Assembly: GCA_943324055.2 (NCBI GenBank)
Contig: CALPKD020000052.1
Coordinates: 1 to 7,318 of the forward strand
Length of the DNA: 7,318 bases
DNA from: Chitinophaga pinensis
GTDB lineage: Bacteria > Bacteroidota > Bacteroidia > Chitinophagales > Chitinophagaceae
Reading direction: 5' to 3'
Within the stretch, counting starts at the first letter, position 1. Each line of letters begins with the position of its first letter. The notes beneath the pieces are model-generated. The model saw only the letters and a list, made by a program, of their open reading frames with translations, searched no databases and was not told the origin of the DNA. A program made the translations under genes and the position numbers. Shown here in pieces: positions 6,977 through 7,318 of the stretch.

Positions 6977-6984
6977 CAAAGGTA
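6977..6984 (-). promoter_or_regulatory. Candidate -7 element of alaS
   Basis: The minus strand reads TACCTTTG (6984-6977), an exact TAnnTTTG match. The -33 region at the expected spacing is poor. A start near 6970 gives an alaS leader of about 57 nt. Confidence 0.5.
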
Positions 6985-7034
6985 AGGATTTAGGGCTTTT
7001 TAATGGACTTTAGCTGTAAATAATCATTTGGTCG

Positions 7035-7318
7035 ATGAAGAAAATAAAATACTTCTTTAATACACATACGCTTCGCTTTGAAAAAGTGGAAGTCCCTTTA
7101 CGTGTAAGACTGCTGCAACTATTCGGTTTTATTGCTGCTTCGCTCGTTACAGGTATACTAATAGTTGTTATTCTTTTCCAATATATCGACTCCCCTAAGG
7201 AAAAATTATTAAGGCAGCAAAACACGGCCTACAAGGAAAGTTATAGCGTTTTGCAAGAAAGGCTCAAGCAAGTAGAATTACAAATGGTGGAATTGGAGGA
7301 CAGGGACAATGAAGTGTA
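7035..7318 (+). CDS. Membrane-anchored M23-family peptidase, N-terminal fragment (3' end outside window)
   Basis: The frame opens at ATG 7035, the first possible start after an in-frame TAA at 7017, and stays open for 94 codons to the window edge. The N-terminus begins MKKIKYFFNTHTLRFEKVEV, then has one membrane helix (about residues 27-50, LLQLFGFIAASLVTGILIVV and beyond). After IDSPKEK comes a charged, heptad-like coiled-coil segment (about 54-93) ending ELEDRDNEV. This layout (a short cytoplasmic N-terminus with YNTHTLR-like wording, one helix, SPKEK, then a coiled coil) is how I recall the Bacteroidota M23 (LytM/peptidoglycan endopeptidase-like) proteins often found divergent from alaS. 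The catalytic domain with its zinc ligands would lie beyond the window, so the enzyme call rests on the N-terminus and context alone. If correct, it acts on peptidoglycan in the periplasm or regulates such hydrolases. Confidence 0.72.
   Translation, partial: MKKIKYFFNTHTLRFEKVEVPLRVRLLQLFGFIAASLVTGILIVVILFQYIDSPKEKLLRQQNTAYKESYSVLQERLKQVELQMVELEDRDNEV

Noticed and set aside
7021..7030. Possible leaderless promoter TAATCATTTG just before the M23-like start
   Set aside because: The TA is 2 nt too far from TTTG for the TAnnTTTG consensus, and no -33 TTG is seen at the right distance.
7010..7225. Minus-strand 71-residue reading frame
   Set aside because: It lies opposite the M23-like N-terminal coding sequence, which has clear family features; the antisense product shows none.

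Overview
The window looks like ordinary chromosomal DNA from a member of the Bacteroidota, possibly Chitinophagia/Chitinophagaceae (class-level placement is a guess from protein style). The evidence is AT-rich DNA, no clear Shine-Dalgarno sequences ahead of any start, and TAnnTTTG-type promoter elements upstream of three, perhaps four, transcription units. The protein families also fit: a DUF4369-plus-thioredoxin lipoprotein, a two-PDZ secreted protein, and an alaS gene divergent from a membrane-anchored M23-like peptidase gene. I see no mobile element, CRISPR array, tRNA or rRNA.

Layout from left to right. Positions 1-275 (+) hold the C-terminal end of an RND/MMPL-type membrane exporter cut by the window edge. 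It converges on the minus-strand genes across a strong two-way hairpin terminator (293-332). Positions 375-2965 (-) are a probable two-gene operon: gatB (aspartyl/glutamyl-tRNA amidotransferase subunit B) followed after about 11 nt by a TlpA-like thioredoxin lipoprotein. Its promoter (2970-2998) lies so close to gatB that the mRNA is predicted to be leaderless or nearly so. This also argues that gatB starts at the ATG at 2965, not at the upstream ATG at 2980. Positions 3059-4039 (-) encode a secreted protein with two PDZ domains and no protease domain, with its own promoter (4075-4082) and terminator (3017-3042). Positions 4220-6913 (-) encode full-length alanyl-tRNA synthetase with its own terminator (4162-4195). 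A 121-nt intergenic region (6914-7034) separates alaS from the 5' end of an M23-like membrane-anchored peptidase gene (7035 to the edge, +). It contains two promoter-like boxes facing each other and a perfect 9-bp inverted repeat.

Functionally, the window mixes two translation-fidelity genes (gatB makes Gln-tRNA/Asn-tRNA, alaS makes and proofreads Ala-tRNA) with envelope genes (exporter, periplasmic thiol-redox lipoprotein, PDZ protein, cell-wall peptidase). They appear to form separate transcription units except for gatB-tlpA. I found no convincing undescribed system. The most useful observations concern gene starts and the regulatory layout between genes.
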